Shown here: piece by piece, positions 41,734 through 53,201 of the stretch
How the letters are laid out: every line of letters begins with the position of its first letter
Position numbering within the stretch: position 1 is the stretch's first letter
Assembly (NCBI RefSeq): GCF_029784135.1
Contig: NC_073746.1
Coordinates: 8,403,380-8,467,379, forward strand
From: Toxorhynchites rutilus septentrionalis
Taxonomy: Eukaryota > Arthropoda > Insecta > Diptera > Culicidae
Direction of reading: 5' to 3'
Length of the DNA: 64,000 nt
Position numbers and translations under genes: made by a program
The notes under the pieces: model-generated
Seen by the model: only the letters and a program-made list of their open reading frames with translations
Databases searched by the model: none
What the model was told of the DNA's origin: nothing

Positions 41734-42748
41734 AAAGCAAGTTATATAACATATTATTCAATAGAGGCGGCAGATCCCGAGAGTGTAATTTGTCTGACAA
41801 AACCTCTATTGAAACAGAATCAAAGGCCCCCTTTATGTCCAAGAATACTGAAGCCATTTGTTTTTTTCCGGCGTAAGCCATTTGAATTTCTGAAGAAAGC
41901 AACGCAAGACAATCATTCGTCCCCTTGCCCCTGCGGAACCCATATTGTGTATCTGAGAGTAGGCCATTCGTTTCAACCCATCGATCAAGGCGATACAAGA
42001 TCATTTTCTCCAACAATTTCCGTATACAAGACAGCATTGCTATTGCGCGGTACGAATTGAAGTCGGACGCGTGTTTTCCGGGTTTTTGAACAGCTATAAC
42101 TCGTACTTGTCTCCAATCATCTGGAACAATATTATGCTCCAGAAACCGATTGAATAAATTCAACAAGCGATGTTTCGCCACATCAGGGAGGTTTTTCAGC
42201 AAGTTGAACTTAATTCTATCCGATCCCGGAGCAGAATTGTTACATAAAAGCAGAGCAAGAGAGAATTCTACCATCGAAAACTCGGAATCAAGATCGCACC
42301 TATGTTGTGGTATATCTCGAACAATTTTTTGCACAGGAGCGGAATCAGGACAAACCTTCCGTGCAAAATTCAAAATCCATCGATGTGAATATTCTTCGCT
42401 TTCATTCGTTGAAGAGCGATTTCTCATGTTTCGAGCCACTTTCCATAATTTTTTCATTGACGTTTCTCGTGACAAACCTCCCACGAAATTTCGCCAATAA
42501 GCACGTTTTTTCCCTTTGATCAAGTTGAATTGATTTTCAAGGTCCAAATACGTCTGAAAATTTTCAGGGGTTCCACGTTTCCGAAAAGCTTTATATGCAT
42601 TCGATTTTTCTACATAAAGCTTGGAACATATGCTATCCCACCATAGATTGGGAGGCCTTCGACGAATAGTGGAACCTGGGATGGGTTTCGTTTGAGCGCG
42701 AACCGCGCTGTCATAGATCAAACGAGAAAGGAAGTTATACTCCTCCAA
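41720..42748 (-). pseudogene. I-clade LINE ORF2, RT N-terminal half, truncated by deletion
   Basis: The frame contains APGSDRIKFNLLKNLPDVAK, KPGKHASDFNSYRAIAML, LSDTQYGFRRGKGTNDCL and VFLDIKGAFDSVS, which are RT motifs 0 to A. It ends soon after NNMLYNLLC, where the sequence jumps to the codons before LIKLERIQ. The B to E motifs and the catalytic YADD are absent. The jump also shifts the frame. The deletion endpoints differ from those of the LINE at 6427-11586. Confidence 0.87.
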
Positions 42749-42809
42749 TGGAGGTAAACCATCTCTGGAATTGATGGCTAGAGCAATCGCGTCCGTATAT
42801 TTTTTCCAG

Positions 42810-43513
42810 TCAATGTGTCTTGTTTATAGATTCAGAAGAATTCGACCCAATGGTGATGGAAATTTTGATTGGCAAGTGATCACTACCGTTGGGGTCCTGG
42901 ATTACATTCCACTTGCAATCTAACGATAGTGAATTCGAGCAAAGCGAGAGGTCAAGAGCACTTGGGTTAGCAGGAGGTTTAGGCACACGTGTTGTTTCCC
43001 CAGTGTTCAAAACGGTCATATTGAAGTTGTTACAAAGGTCATATATCAACAATGAACGATTGTCGTCGTACTGTTCCCCCCAGGCAGTTCCATGAGAGTT
43101 GAAGTCTCCCAAGATCAATCGTGGCTCAGGAAGGAGTGAGCACATGTCATCAAGTTGTTTGCGGCTAACCGCAGCTCTCGGAGGCCAATACAAGCTGACA
43201 ATACAGAGTTTACATGACAAGCAACAGCTTCGATCCCTCCAATAGGTGGAAGGTCAATTCGAAAAAATGAGTGGCACTTATTGATCCCCAATAGCACCCC
43301 TCCGTATCTATCATCACGGTCCAAGCGTATAATATTAAAATCGTGGAAAGAGATATCATCTCGCGAAGAAAGCCAAGTTTCGGACAGAGCAAAAACATCA
43401 CAATTGAAGTTATGAATTAAAAATTTGAATGTATCCAATTTAGGGATAAGACTACGACAATTCCACTGAAAAACAGTGATATCTCCGACCTCTCTATCTA
43501 AATTAGACATCAA
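42810..43513 (-). pseudogene. I-clade LINE ORF2, APE-type endonuclease, frameshifted
   Basis: The start ATG at 43513 or 43510 overlaps the ORF1 stop. The first frame reads VFQWNCRSLIPKLDTFKF, CDVFALSETWLSS and RLDRDDRYGGVLLGINKCHS, then shifts near 43200. The second frame (43220-42810) reads LILGDFNSHGTAWGEQYDDN, LDLSLCSNSLSLDCKWN and PNGSDHLPIKISI. The endonuclease residues are thus present but split over two frames. A second shift near 42810 precedes the LEEYNFLSRLIYD linker. Confidence 0.87.
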
Positions 43514-43820
43514 GAGAGATAATCATTGCAAGGAGGGGCCATGTTTGCATCAATTGCTGTAAAATTGTCTTTAATACTGGAAGCATTGAGATGACAAGGG
43601 TTCTGATGGAGTCGGAAACATTAAAACACTTGAAGATTTGATCCAAAAGGTCAGACAACTTTATAAATCCCGATTGGGAAGTTGAGCTGGACGGAAAAAC
43701 AGGGACAGTTGGGGTTTTTGATGTCCCCTCGAGTGCTGGGTCGTTCGAAGGTGAACTATTCCCACGGAAGCCAGGAGGAACCTGATTTTGCTTGTCCGCT
43801 GCACTCGATTTTTTAGGCAA
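43503..43820 (-). pseudogene. I-clade LINE ORF1, C-terminal fragment
   Basis: The last 105 codons of ORF1, proline/serine-rich and ending in a hydrophobic helix region (LSDLLDQIFKCFNVSDSIRT) and SLDV. The tail resembles the C-terminus of ORF1 at 6910-8322. The zinc knuckles are beyond the 5' truncation point at 43824. Confidence 0.8.
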
Positions 43821-43836
43821 GCTTAAATATGATGTT

Positions 43837-46560
43837 GTCCGATATGATATGATTCAGAACGGTAGAACATTATTATAATTTTTTTTCTTCATACTCAAAA
43901 TACGGTACAATCAAAAATGGTCAAAAAAAACGGTACTGTCCCGTTCAAAATGGTTCATTTGGTCAGCCTACTGATGCCAAAACAATTCACTTTCACTTTT
44001 GTAGCACTGAAAATAAACTTTTCTACTAAAAATGAATTGCGTCATAAATCACGCGAAAAATACTTATTTACCTCCAGTCAACAAAACGCACATTTTTTTC
44101 CACGTCGAGCTATACTTAACTCATAAAAAAACATATCCCTCTGCGAATATAAAAGTGTTTAAAATTCATTATAGCTCCGAGCTAGATCCACTATCAAATT
44201 CGCTTGCAACCCTCGTCCCAACTTTGGGAACATTTGATTAAATTTTATTAGCTCATTACCATTCACCCCACCTTCGAAAGCTACACCCCCAATCGTTTCG
44301 TTTTCATGTCGGAAGAGCAAACTAAACCAAATTAACACGTTTCCTACCAGGTTTGTTTTATCAGTTATCGTTGGATGAAATGCAAATGGGAGGATTTTTT
44401 ATTAAAATAAACACAGAGAATTGAAACATAATGTATTGTTAGCTCATAAGTTTTTTGAAGGGATGGAACGTTCGTTGCTGCCAATCCCATTCCAACCTGG
44501 TACAAATTGAATCGTTAATTTCATGATGCCAAATTTCCGTGTGGGTTGCATAATTTGTAACTAAATTCTAACAGAAGATTAGCTCTAAATCTCCATTTCA
44601 TTCCCATCCATTTTCATGTTTGACCACAAAAACAAGCAAAAAAGCCGCTGAATTGATTGATTAGCCCAGTTTCTCGATGATCATAATTAACACTTCCCAC
44701 CGCAATGCGACAGACAACAACCGCGATCAATAGTTTACACAATTTCCCACCTTTCCATTCCATTTCGCTGCTGTCCACTTCAGGGCAATAAATTTGGTTT
44801 GTCAGCACGAGTGAGCAATAAATCGAGTGTCGTCAAATAGCACCATAAGCATTGTTCATTATGCACATATCTCACCTGTCCCAATCCCGGGAACCCCAGA
44901 AAGGGGTGGTTTCGGTTTTCATCGTCTCACCCCGCACAATGTTGACTCATCGGGCGATAAATTTCCCCGCCAACCATTACGGGGATTAATATCCACAGCA
45001 CGTCAAAAGTCACCAACTCCCATCGGGGCATGGGCCATGAAAACCCATACCTTGTTACGTGTTCGGAACGTATATCTTCCATGATATCGGGAAGCGATAG
45101 GACTCTGACAGTTCAATGAATTTAATTTGAAGACCCTCGAACAAAACAAAATGCTTCTCGGGTGGCAATGGACAGGAGAAGGTACCTTCCTCGCTACAAA
45201 TTGAGTCATCATAATCAGTTCCTAATCGAGCTGGTACCTAAAGCGTTGACAACCCAGCGCTTCTGCCCTGGCGCTAGTGAACATGAACAGAGGGTAAGGT
45301 GAAATTAAACACCCCCTCCTGTATAAATCTCCCTTATCCAATTTTACTTTCCACGATTTTTGATTACATCGGCCTTCGTTCCCCGATATATCGTCGGCTG
45401 GTATCCCTGCGCTTTTGCTCCATTAAAAAGACTACTTTCTATTCACTGTTGACACAATCGCATTATTATCAGCGGCTCTGTGTTTCCGCCGCTGTGGGTG
45501 TGGGTGGGCTGCGAGGTAGTGTTTGATGTTCCTCCATCGAACAATTTTTTCTACAGCATGGACCAAACCATTTGGCAGACGATTGAAGAAGCATCTGATT
45601 GCTATTTCTGGTTCGAATCTTCTATGATTATGCATTACAAGCGGAGCAATTTCAGTCGGAGAATTGATGTTTGCGTAGTCTTATCGTGGGCACTGTATTA
45701 TGCCCCGCGCCACTGCGGGGCATGATACAGTTGAGCTCCTTGCGGGACTTGAACTTTATGTGGAGAGCAGCCTCAGCGGACGGTGCAGAAAATCGTGGTT
45801 TGTTTTGCGATCGCGTCGAAGCCTGTCAGCTTGCGTTCGGAAATCGTTTCCATTCTGGTTGTTATTTTTGAAAGAAAGACGAGCGAAAATCAGGCCAGCG
45901 GAATGGGGAACAATTTGATTTGCGCTGGTGGAAACATTCCAAGATTTTCCCATCCGAATCTGATGGTATGCAAAGACAATTTAACCGTCAGTGTTTGGCT
46001 CCAGCCCAGAATGCTGTTTTCCTTTCGTCTGTCGAACAGAGTTGCGATTATTTCGGTTCGTTAAGCCGCACTCACTGGTAGTATTTACAGCTCCATGCAA
46101 TGGGGGTGTGTATAGCAATTCGGAATGTGTTTGTTTTGAACAAAATTATTTCTGCCTCGCTGGAAGCGATTGTTCAAAGAACTGTGGATCTTATGGATCC
46201 CGATACAAAAAGCGAGTGTGAATATGGGTATCACCAATATGAAACTCGAACAGTTGAATTTATTCTGACGTATCTGATTTGTTCCGCTCGAGGCAATTCC
46301 TGTCAGTATTTGTGCTCCAGTTAACAAAATTAGATCTCAAAAGTGAAAAATTTATTGGTTGTTGTCAAACACAATTAGTCCGGGGTTAACACTCTATGTC
46401 GAACGCTCAATTTTTGTAAAACGATGAGAATCGCTTGACCAAGTAATAACTGGGAAACATCAAAAAGTCGTATTATTATTAGTGAAATATTGCTCCAAGA
46501 AAAACTTGTTTGCATCAATTAATTAAATAAAAGATAAAATCATGACCACTTTTTTTGCGT
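43837..46560. other. Long non-coding stretch without recognised elements
   Basis: The first 20 bases (GATTCAGAACGG near 43850) continue the repeat interrupted by the LINE. The remainder has many short overlapping ORFs on both strands (60-90 codons) with no domain. A 22-bp hairpin TGCCCCGC...GCGGGGCA lies near 45700-45723. Sequence near 44860-45300 is less AT-rich than the surroundings and could be unique host intergenic DNA. No gene is supported. Confidence 0.4.
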
Positions 46561-46775
46561 CGCCTAGAGAATAGAAAACCACAAAAAAAGATCATTTTAG
46601 AACATTTCGACTAATAGTAAGCATTTGAGATATCATATAAAATGTTGTCTGAAAATTCTACTGAAACACCTTTGAATTGCAATTCGGGAATCGCAGATGG
46701 GTTATGTGGTTCAAAAGTTACAAATTTTCAAAAATGAACATATTGAGAAAACAATCGATTTTTCAGATATTCAAT

Positions 46776-46842
46776 TGTGTCCATCGTCCAATGTATGGAA
46801 AACTTGTTGGAAATTTTAGGGGTATTTATATCTATTTCTTTA
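46776..46842. repeat. End of a dispersed repeat, inverse of 53131-53201
   Basis: The block around CCAATGTATGGAAAACTTGT matches, as its complement, TACATGGGACGATGGGCACA and its left neighbour TTCCAACAAGTTTTCC near 53161-53200. A block ATTTATATCTATTTCTT is also shared. Neither copy has a defined boundary on the far side. Confidence 0.65.
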
Positions 46843-47430
46843 AATGATGAATGATGAAAAATGATGATGAATGATGATGATGGCCCACCTCATACCCCTA
46901 CAAAGGTTTGAGCAGGACGATTTATCTTATAGATAATAATTAAGTTTAAAAATATCAAGAGACCAGTATTATAAAAAAAACCAAGCGAACTGGATCTGTT
47001 GCAGGCATAAATATCTATTAATAGAACAGTAAAAATAGGCACAAACTGCGAAAAAAACAAACAATGTTCCTATCCATATTGACATTGACATAGTCATAGT
47101 CTCAACTTCAGGCCCAAAATTTTTTTCCAAGGCATGTCAAGAAAATTTCCAACCCGGGAAGATCCTTGACTGATTGGGAATTGAACCCAATATCTAAAAG
47201 TTTCTACTTAGAACAAAAAAGAGATCTGCTACAATCAGAAATAATCGATATAACCATCTGATGAAAGATAGTTTACGACAATTCCGAATGAGCTATCCGA
47301 ATTCCAGTTTCCACTCCAGACCCTATATAAAAATTTCATTATGTGTCAGTTTTCTGCCAGTGTTCATTATTAACATTCGTCCAGGCCCACCAAACGCGCG
47401 CGAGGCTCAAACTTTCGTAGACAACGCAAA
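46843..47430. other. Unassigned spacer with GATGAT repeats
   Basis: A short (GATGAT/AATGATG)n run lies at 46845-46882. No gene seen. The stretch ends at the A tail of a minus-strand LINE. Confidence 0.35.
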
Positions 47431-47609
47431 TTTTTTTTTTATAATAATCTACAATTTTAACAAATTTAACAATACAAATTTAACAACAAAAAAACATCAT
47501 CATCATCAGTACGAACATGGCAGTTTGAGATACCTGTAAATATTTTTTCTAATTTCAATTGATATTAAACATAAATAAATCATTTTACAAAAAAATTACG
47601 AAAACCTGT

Positions 47610-48551
47610 TTACAAAACAGATTTTACGTGGGAAATACACATTCTCTTAAACTCTGCCATTATTGCCGCACGTTTTATTTCTCTGGGCATCGAATTGAAA
47701 AAATGTATTCCTTTGTATAACAACGAGTTCTGCGACCTACTGAATATAAAGTTAGGTGTTCTTGCATCATCCGCGTTTCTAGTATTGTATCTATGAACAT
47801 CACTTCCTCTTTCAATTCGATCACACAAATATCGAGGCAGCATACCGTTTAAAATTTTAAAGATGAACACCATTGTCAAGCAATAAATTCTTTGCTTCAC
47901 AGATAGCCACTGTAGCGCGTCCAACATCAAATTAGAGGAAGTGTATCTACTACATCTTAAAATCAAACGCATAATTTTATTTTGTAAACGCTGCAATCTC
48001 GTTAATTGTGTATTGTTTGCAAGGAATAGGATCGACGAGCAAAAGTCTATGTGCGGTGAGATCAATGATTTATACAATTTAATTTTACTGTTCACCGTCA
48101 GTTCTTTTTTCAAACGCCACAAAACGCCGTACTTCTTGGCAATCTTCTTGATGACATTATTAATGTGAGACTTGAAAGATAAATTGTCATCAATGATAAC
48201 TCCTAGGTATTTGATTTCATTCGCGCGTTCTAATGTCTCACCATCTATTTCAAAATTTACGTCAATACTGGAGTTTGCTGAAGAAATTAGCATGTATTTT
48301 GTTTTGCCAACATTTAATTTCAATTGTTTAAATTTAAGCCACTGAGCCAGAGAATGCAAGTCTTCGTTTATGTGATCCTCGGTTTCTTTTATATCCTTAG
48401 CTGCGATGAACAGGACAGTATCATCCGCGAACAAATTAATATCACAATATCGTAAAACCCGTCGCAGATCATTTATATATAAAATAAACAAAATGGGCCC
48501 TAAGACACTTCCCTGCGGCACCCCGAGTGAGTTGCCGATGGGATCGGAAAT
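47610..48551 (-). pseudogene. LINE ORF2, RT palm and C-terminal part
   Basis: The frame continues that of 48552-49856 after a single stop. It contains LGVPQGSVLGPILFILYIND, the catalytic LFADDTVLF motif near 48430 and the thumb region (LKLNVGKTKYML, IKYLGVIIDDNLSFKSHI). It ends with RLQRLQNKIMRLILRC and KRMCISHVKSVL, without any RNase H. The length after the RT is usual for Jockey- and CR1-like LINEs. Confidence 0.87.
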
Positions 48552-49853
48552 TCAATCATTAAAACGAGTCTTTTGAGTTCTGTCGCACAAATAGCTTTCG
48601 AACCATTTGTACGACATTCCTACAATTCCATTGCGCTCCAATGTTTGTAACAATAAGGGCCTAGAAATTGTTTCAAAAGCGCGTTTAAGATCCAGAAATA
48701 CCGCAAATATAGTCTCTTTCGCTTCGATATTCTCTTTCCATTTTGCTAACACCAGATTCAGAGCGGTTTCACAAGAGTGTCCCTCTCGATATCCCGACTG
48801 TTCCAGTATTAGCAAATTGTTGTTATCTACAAAATGCATCAGCTGGACTTTGACAACAAGTTCTAGTATTTTTTCTAATGTGTGCAACATGTTAATAGGG
48901 CGGTACTCTTCGGCTTTATCCGTCCCATTAACTTTGGGGATCGGAATCACAAGGGATCCCTTCCAAACCGTTGGCACGTGCCCAGTTCGTAAAGATTCAT
49001 TAATTAGGTCCAGTAGATCGTGTCCAATGACATGAAAGCAATCTTGTATCACTTTTGCGTTGACATTATCGATACCAGCCGATTTTTGCAATGAAAAACA
49101 AATATCTCTTAACTCAGCAAAAGTGATGGGTGAAAAACAATCTAGTCTACAATTGATATTAATCGGCTGTATTATTTCGTCAGGTTCGCTGACCAAGTCA
49201 ATACTTTGGTTGATCAGCAGAACACTATTGACGAAATAACTGTTGAATTTATCGGCAATAGTTTGGTCTGACTGTTCTTCTGACCCTTCGAAAACTATGG
49301 ATCGCGGTGTACTATTTTTAGACTTTAATAACTTTTTCAATAATTTCCATAGTTCTTTGCTATTATTTTGATGTTCATCGATTTTCCTCTGTATATATTC
49401 ACTTCTAGTCCTTTTCAAGACCTGTGAATATATATTCCGCGCGAAGGTGTACCTATTCCAATCATTTTCTAAATTAGTCTTTATAAACTTTTTGTACTTT
49501 TTATCTCTTTTGCGTTTGAGACGCAGCAGATCAAAAGAGTACCAGCTGTTCGAATTGTTTAATTCAATATATTTTTCAACCACTAATTTATTGGTACACT
49601 CTCTCAGAATATCGGTCAGAACAGCTGCTTTATCTTTCAGATGTCCCGTCATTGCTTCAAAATCCAGGCTTGTCGAAACAAGCTGAGACATGGCTTCTTT
49701 GGAATATCTATTCCAGTTTTTAATTTTTATTCTATTTCCATCACGGTCATCCTGTCCATTCTCAATGTAAACAAAAATTGTCTCATGATCAGTTATTTTG
49801 AATTTGGCCTGTGTAGAAGAATGGACAGTAGCAAAATTTGAATACACGTGATC
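48552..49853 (-). pseudogene. LINE ORF2, endonuclease end to RT fingers
   Basis: The frame starts, just inside the transposon junction, with DHVYSNFATVHSS and ITDHETIFVYIE, which are the last endonuclease motifs. It goes on through SAGIDNVNAKVIQDC, VIPIPKVNGTDKAEEYRPIN, EQSGYREGHSCETALN and VFLDLKRAFETIS (RT motif A). The frame stops at TGA 48552-48554 after TRFND; the next codons continue in frame, so this is a simple nonsense mutation. Confidence 0.87.
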
Positions 49854-49855
49854 TA

Positions 49856-51152
49856 AAGGGTGTGTCACATCAAATTGCATCACGGAAAAAACGCTGTAGA
49901 AATTCGCCCAGTAGACCGATCCTTTTGAAAATTTTAGACAGTAAAATAAAAACTATTAAACAACTTTTGGCATTTTCTTTTTATTCATACTTCGAGCCCA
50001 AGCCCGTATGCTCGCACCTTCCTCTTTACCCCGTCCATAAGGTTCTGTACAACGTCAGGTTGTAGTTTTTTTTAACAGAAATCCATTTTCTCTTGAAGTT
50101 CGCCTCCGATTTGACAACTTTTGGGTTCTTCCGGAGGGCCTGCTTCATAATCGCCCAATATTTCTCTATTGGGCGAAGCTCCGGCGCGTTGGGCGGGTTC
50201 ATTTCCTTTGGCACGAAGGTGACCCCGTTGGCTTCGTACCACTCCAACACGTCCTTTGAATAGTGGCACGAAGCGAGATCCGGCCAGAAGATGGTCGGGC
50301 CCTCGTGCTGCTTCAATAGTGGTAGTAAGCGCTTCTGTAGGCACTCCTTATGGTAAACCTGCCCGTTTACCGTGCCGGTCATCACGAAGGGGGCGCTCCG
50401 CTTTCCGCAAGAGCAGATCGCTTGCCACACCATGTACTTTTTGGCAAACTTGGATAGTTTCTGCTTGCGAATCTCCTCCGGAACGCTGAATTTGTCCTCT
50501 GCGGAGAAGAACAACAGACCCGGCAGCTGACGAAAGTCCGCTTTGACGTAGGTTTCGTCGTCCATTACCAGGCAATGCGGCTTCGTCAGCATTTCGGTGT
50601 ACAGCTTCCGGGCTCGCGTCTTCCCCACCATGTTTTGCCTTTCGTCGCGGTTAGGAGTCTTCTGAACCTTGTATGTACGCAGGCCCTCCCGCTGCTTGGT
50701 CCGCTGGACGAATGAACTTGACAAATTCAGCTTATTGGCGACATCTCGGACCGAACTTCTCGGATCACGTCTAAACTGCTTAACTACGCGCTTGTGATCT
50801 TTTTCACTGACGGAGCATCCATTTTTGCCGTTCTTCACCTTCCGGTCGATGGTTAGGTTCTCGAAGTATCGTTTTAGTACTCTGCTGACCGTGGATTGGA
50901 CGATTCCCAGCATCTTACCGATGTCCCGATGTGACAACTCCGGATTCTCGAAATGAGTGCACAGGATTAATTCACGACGCTCTTTTTCGTTCGACGACAT
51001 TTTTCAAAATTTACGAAAAATTGACAGTGAAGCATGGCCAACGTGATCTATACACTCTTATCTGATTATAAGCGAAAGCTGAAGATATAATTCCTAAAAA
51101 TTAAATTCCTACAGCGTTTTTTCCGTGATGCAATTTGATGTGACACACCCTT
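49856..51152 (-). mobile_element. ITmD37E-type (DD37E) transposon, copy 3
   Basis: 1297 bp with both terminal repeats and TA target duplication (49854-49855, 51153-51154). It lies in the endonuclease codons of a LINE, in the same orientation as that LINE. Sequence outside the ends joins to RTLIDHVYS in frame. Confidence 0.95.
50026..51000 (-). pseudogene. DD37E transposase with intact catalytic triad but shifted C-terminus
   Basis: The 324-residue frame has all three acidic residues: D148 (MDDETYVK), D241 (FWPDLAS) and E279 (PIEKYW). A single base missing after the T run near 50074 shifts the frame after WISV, replacing the last block ([20 protein letters not shown] in copy 2) by an unrelated 15-residue tail. 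The loss affects the C-terminal helix only. Of the three copies this is closest to functional. Confidence 0.9.
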
Positions 51153-51704
51153 TATTAGAGTTCTACTATATTTAGATATTCTAGTGGCTTCGTTAACATA
51201 TTGTTTTAAGGTAAAGTAATGTGATAATTGTTTCAATTGATTCGAACTTCGGGCATTAAGCCAGTCAATGTTAAAATCACCAGCAATTATATTTAACTTA
51301 CTGCAATCCACAATGCTTTCCCACCAGTTTTCCAAAATATCTAGAAAACGCTGGTCACTAGAACTGGGGGAATGATATATAATTCCATAATTTCCCATCT
51401 GCATGCCTCTTTCAACTGAAATAGCCAAGCACCAGTTATTTTCAACAGCTTCGTTTAAAAGAATGTTGAATTTGACTGATTCTATTGCATAAATTGCAAC
51501 ACCTCCAGTGTGTTTGGAGTGCGACAAGCAAAAAGCAACTTTATAGCCCGGAATTTTGTACTGATCATATGATTCTCCATCGATTATGTGAGTTTCAGAA
51601 AGAAAAACCATCTGAGGACGCATGTTTTCTACAAGATATCGCATTTCTGCGTAATTTGTAGAAAGCCCAGCTATATTCAGATAAATTATTGCTAACTTAT
51701 TCAC
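51066..51704 (-). pseudogene. LINE ORF2, start and APE-type endonuclease
   Basis: The LINE part runs from MNKLAIIYLNIAGLSTNYAE to ISKYSRTLI; the last codons of the open frame belong to the transposon terminal repeat. Endonuclease motifs are NIAGLS (N10), MVFLSETHI (E38), HTGGVAIYA and NIIAGDFNIDW. The first Met is 22 bp after the end of ORF1, as usual for a dicistronic LINE. The reading frame is undamaged up to the insertion site. Confidence 0.88.
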
Positions 51705-51725
51705 ACATATATTTTTTTTGAATTG

Positions 51726-52772
51726 CTATTTGGTTTGAAAAATGACGCTTTTTTTCTTCTCCAGCAGTCTCCGATAGACAGGACACTGGGTGCTATAAGT
51801 TGGATGATTTTCATCCAAATTCAACTTCTGTTCATTATTAACTTTGATACAATTTATGCATTTCAATTTAGTGGATGAGCACTCAGATGTTTTATGTTTC
51901 TCATTACACCTTGAACATGTTTGTTCTTTCTTGCAATCTGTGCTCTTATGCCCAAATTCTCCACATTTAAAACAGCGCAAAACACTAAAGGCCTCAACCA
52001 CGCTACATTTATCTATATTTTACTTACTTTACTAGCAGTCATCAGGTTTCTGTAAGTATCATGGTCAACTTCAATTATCGTGTTGTATTTATTATACTTC
52101 AAGCGTGGATTTTCATATTCAACAACGACCTTGACATCCTTGATCGAAATGTTTTCATTTTGACTCTTTAAGTAGTCAATGCAAACATCAGAGGAATATC
52201 GATCACTCATCCCAATAATTTTTAATTTTGGTTTTATTGGCTTTGGAATAAAAGTACTAAACCCTTTTCCAAGATTGCTTTCAATTCCACTTTTCACTTG
52301 CTCAATATTATCCCCTGCTGCACACTCAACAATAATCGAGCCATCTTTACCGTTCCTGAAATTCTATATTTTGTGTATTTTAGGATCTAATTTAGTCTTC
52401 AACATTTTTCTTGTATCATCATTTTTCTTGTCAGACTCTATTGGCTTTACCACAATGACTGGACGAGTCTTACGAGCCACGACATTAGCGAAACTTTCAA
52501 TATTATTATTATTATTTCTAAACATTTTTTCTTTCAAATCATTATTTTTATTCGTTAACATAATTTTCTTGCTCGGAGTGTCCAAATTAGCACTAATTGA
52601 GCTCGGACTAACCTGTCGCTTCCTGTTCGGCACAGCTAAATTTCTGTCAACATTTATTTTTTCAGAGAATAAGCTTTTCATATTTTCCAACTTTTTGGCA
52701 ACACTGCTCTCGAAGCATGCCAACTTCTCTTTGAAAAGCTCGTCGAAAGATCAACACAGCACAAGCAGCTAA
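51726..52772 (-). pseudogene. LINE ORF1, gag-like with CCHC knuckles, broken
   Basis: From 52772 the frame reads ELFKEKLACFESSVAKKLE and a lysine/asparagine-rich stretch to KIHKI, where TAG (52364-52366) stops it. The same frame resumes with NFRNGKDGSIIVECAAGDNI and IKPKLKIIGMSDRYSSDVCI. A one-base shift near 52010 leads to CFKCGEFGHKSTDC (CX2CX4HX4C), CSRCNEKHKTSEC (CX2CX3HX4C) and a longer CINC...H...C motif. The protein would bind LINE RNA. The N-terminus is truncated. Confidence 0.82.
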
Positions 52773-52814
52773 TTTCTTTCAGAATTTTGAAAGCATATGT
52801 TTTCGAGAAAAAAT

Positions 52815-53112
52815 TAATTTCAATTTTCAAATTTTTTTTTCAATGAATTTTTTTCCAAAAAATTTTTTTGATAATTTTTAACGAAAACCAAAATAATTTC
52901 CTACATTCTGATATTTTTTTTTGGTTTTTTTTTTAATTTTGAATTTTTTCAACTTTGTTTCGAAAAATTTTAATTTCAAAACTATTACATCTACAAAAAA
53001 AAGGTCGGAGAATGAAATGTAGGAAATTACTTGAGTTTTAATTAAAAATTATCAAAGATTTATTTGGAAAAAAAATTAATTGAAAAAAAAAATATTTTGA
53101 AAATTAAAATGA
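52815..53112. mobile_element. MITE-like fold-back element with arms of about 95 bp
   Basis: The left arm has TGATAATTTTTAACGAAAAC and TAATTTCCTACATT; the right arm has the complements AATGTAGGAAATTA and TTTTAATTAAAAATTATCA in reversed order. Poly-A/T blocks between them are also mirrored. There is no coding frame. Target duplication not identified. It lies just outside the 5' end of the LINE. Confidence 0.65.
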
Positions 53113-53130
53113 TATAAATGATATAATATT

Positions 53131-53201
53131 TCGAAAAAAATAGATATAAATAGCCCTTAGAATTTCCAACAAGTTTTCCATACATGGGACGATGGGCACA
53201 T
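53131..53201. repeat. Dispersed repeat end, inverse of 46776-46842
   Basis: See the pair at 46776-46842. Shared blocks include ATAGATATAAATA and TTTCCAACAAGTTTTCCATA. Confidence 0.65.

Larger units (their letters stand above)
40099..43824 (-). mobile_element. 5'-truncated I-clade LINE with 12-bp target duplication
   Basis: AAATATGATGTT lies on both sides (40087-40098, 43825-43836). The A tail is the T run at 40099-40105 on the plus strand, so the element is on the minus strand. It holds the C-terminal end of ORF1, ORF2 endonuclease, the RT N-terminal half, RNase H and the 3' UTR. It is closely related to the copy at 61366-63463. The flanks belong to the dispersed repeat that also occurs at 24010-24087. 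Several frameshifts and a large RT deletion disable it. Confidence 0.9.
47431..52772 (-). mobile_element. RNase H-less APE-type LINE, interrupted by DD37E copy 3
   Basis: On the minus strand it has ORF1 with CCHC knuckles (52772-51726), ORF2 with endonuclease and RT, no RNase H, and an A tail (T run at 47431-47439). Removing the 1297-bp DD37E insertion and one TA joins the ORF2 frame cleanly. ORF2 then has one nonsense codon. It belongs to the Jockey/CR1-like group of LINEs; the clade is not settled. The 5' end is truncated inside ORF1. No target duplication was found. Confidence 0.88.

Noticed and set aside
45690..45725. CRISPR-like or terminator hairpin (TGCCCCGC...GCGGGGCA)
   Set aside because: A single hairpin in a eukaryotic intergenic region, with no spaced repeats; no function can be supported.
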